Assembly: GCA_042408665.1 (NCBI GenBank)
Contig: JBHOQW010000046.1
Span: forward strand, 1-14,251
Reading direction: 5' to 3'
DNA: 14,251 nt
From: CAUJGQ01 sp042408665
Lineage (GTDB): Bacteria > Chloroflexota > Dehalococcoidia > CAUJGQ01
Shown: positions 14,041 through 14,251 of the stretch, one piece after another
How positions within the stretch are numbered: position 1 is the first letter of the stretch
How the letters are laid out: the number at the start of each line of letters is the position of its first letter
Notes under the pieces: model-generated
Seen by the model: only the letters and a program-made list of their open reading frames with translations
Database searches by the model: none
What the model was told of the DNA's origin: nothing
Position numbers and translations under genes: made by a program

Positions 14041-14251
14041 GTGCAGGGACGCATACGACAGGGACTGCTGACGGGGGCGGTGCTGCTAGTAGCCGCGAGC
14101 ACGGTCATCACGGGGGACATGTCCGGCAGCCCGCCGCTGCTGCGGGCGCAGCCGGGCGAGGACCCGGCACTGCTGCGTGAGCTGGCCGAGCGGCTGCTCA
14201 GCCCACCCCCGCCGCCGGACGCGCGGGAGGCGCCGCGCACCCGCCTCTTCC
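14041..14251 (+). CDS. N-terminus of an exported protein of unknown function, cut by the right edge
   Basis: An open frame of 70 codons from GTG to the edge. The ribosome binding site AAGGGG lies eight bases upstream, which supports the GTG start. The product begins with a basic stretch (QGRIRQG), then LLTGAVLLVAASTVITG, a hydrophobic stretch typical of a signal peptide or membrane anchor. After it come DMSGSPPLLRAQPGEDPA and an Ala-Leu-Arg-Glu-rich, then Pro-rich segment (PPPPPDAREAPRTRLF). No lipobox cysteine is seen. The family is not recognised: only the beginning is visible, and the Pro-rich part could be a linker to an extracellular domain. The gap of 187 bases from the acyl-CoA lyase suggests an independent unit. 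Confidence 0.6.
   Translation, partial: MQGRIRQGLLTGAVLLVAASTVITGDMSGSPPLLRAQPGEDPALLRELAERLLSPPPPPDAREAPRTRLF

Noticed and set aside
1..14251. CRISPR arrays, tRNA or rRNA genes, insertion sequences, attachment sites
   Set aside because: No regular repeat-spacer pattern, no cloverleaf or rRNA signatures, no transposase or integrase reading frame, no terminal inverted repeats with target duplication.

Overview
The window is GC-rich bacterial chromosome. Its codon use is strongly GC-biased, which also leaves long spurious open frames opposite most real genes. The anchor gene is a nearly complete DNA gyrase subunit B at the left edge. The gyrB wording, a very large LuxR-type ATPase regulator, variable Shine-Dalgarno use and the mix of small enzymes suggest a member of Chloroflexota (Thermomicrobia/Sphaerobacter-like) or a similar GC-rich lineage. 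This placement is inference and has not been checked by any search.

Left part (1-9466, all minus strand). In transcription order the genes are: a 1003-residue LuxR-family ATPase regulator (9466-6455); a 453-base stretch with no convincing gene; a 4-oxalocrotonate-tautomerase-like protein (6001-5774); a small cupin (5605-5255); a class I SAM methyltransferase (5164-4343); an OsmC-like protein (4314-3781); a lipoprotein alpha/beta hydrolase of the tripeptidyl-aminopeptidase/proline-iminopeptidase type (3660-2026); and gyrB (1827 to beyond the left edge). The four small genes from tautomerase to OsmC each have a clear ribosome binding site. They look like one transcription unit, broken by GC-rich hairpins that could attenuate or process the message. 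A perfect 8-base inverted repeat (CTCAATTG, 14-base spacer, CAATTGAG) sits just ahead of the tautomerase and is a candidate operator.

Right part (9613-14251, mostly plus strand). A Kef-type CPA2 cation/proton antiporter with a C-terminal NAD-binding TrkA-N domain is divergent from the LuxR gene. Two very small genes follow that lie mostly outside normal annotation size. One is a 60-residue proline-rich protein on the minus strand (11651-11469). The other is a 41-residue zinc-ribbon protein on the plus strand (11903-12028) with its own promoter, ribosome binding site and terminator hairpin. Next comes a thiamine-diphosphate enzyme of the 2-hydroxyacyl-CoA lyase/oxalyl-CoA decarboxylase family (12198-13853). 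The start of an exported protein (14041 onward) is cut by the right edge.

Several genes (OsmC, cupin, Kef, acyl-CoA lyase) have a strong GC hairpin touching or within a few bases of the stop codon, without a T-tract. I see no tRNA, rRNA, CRISPR array, insertion sequence or phage gene. The best candidates for something undescribed are the tautomerase-cupin-methyltransferase-OsmC cluster with its palindromic operator and the two small proteins.
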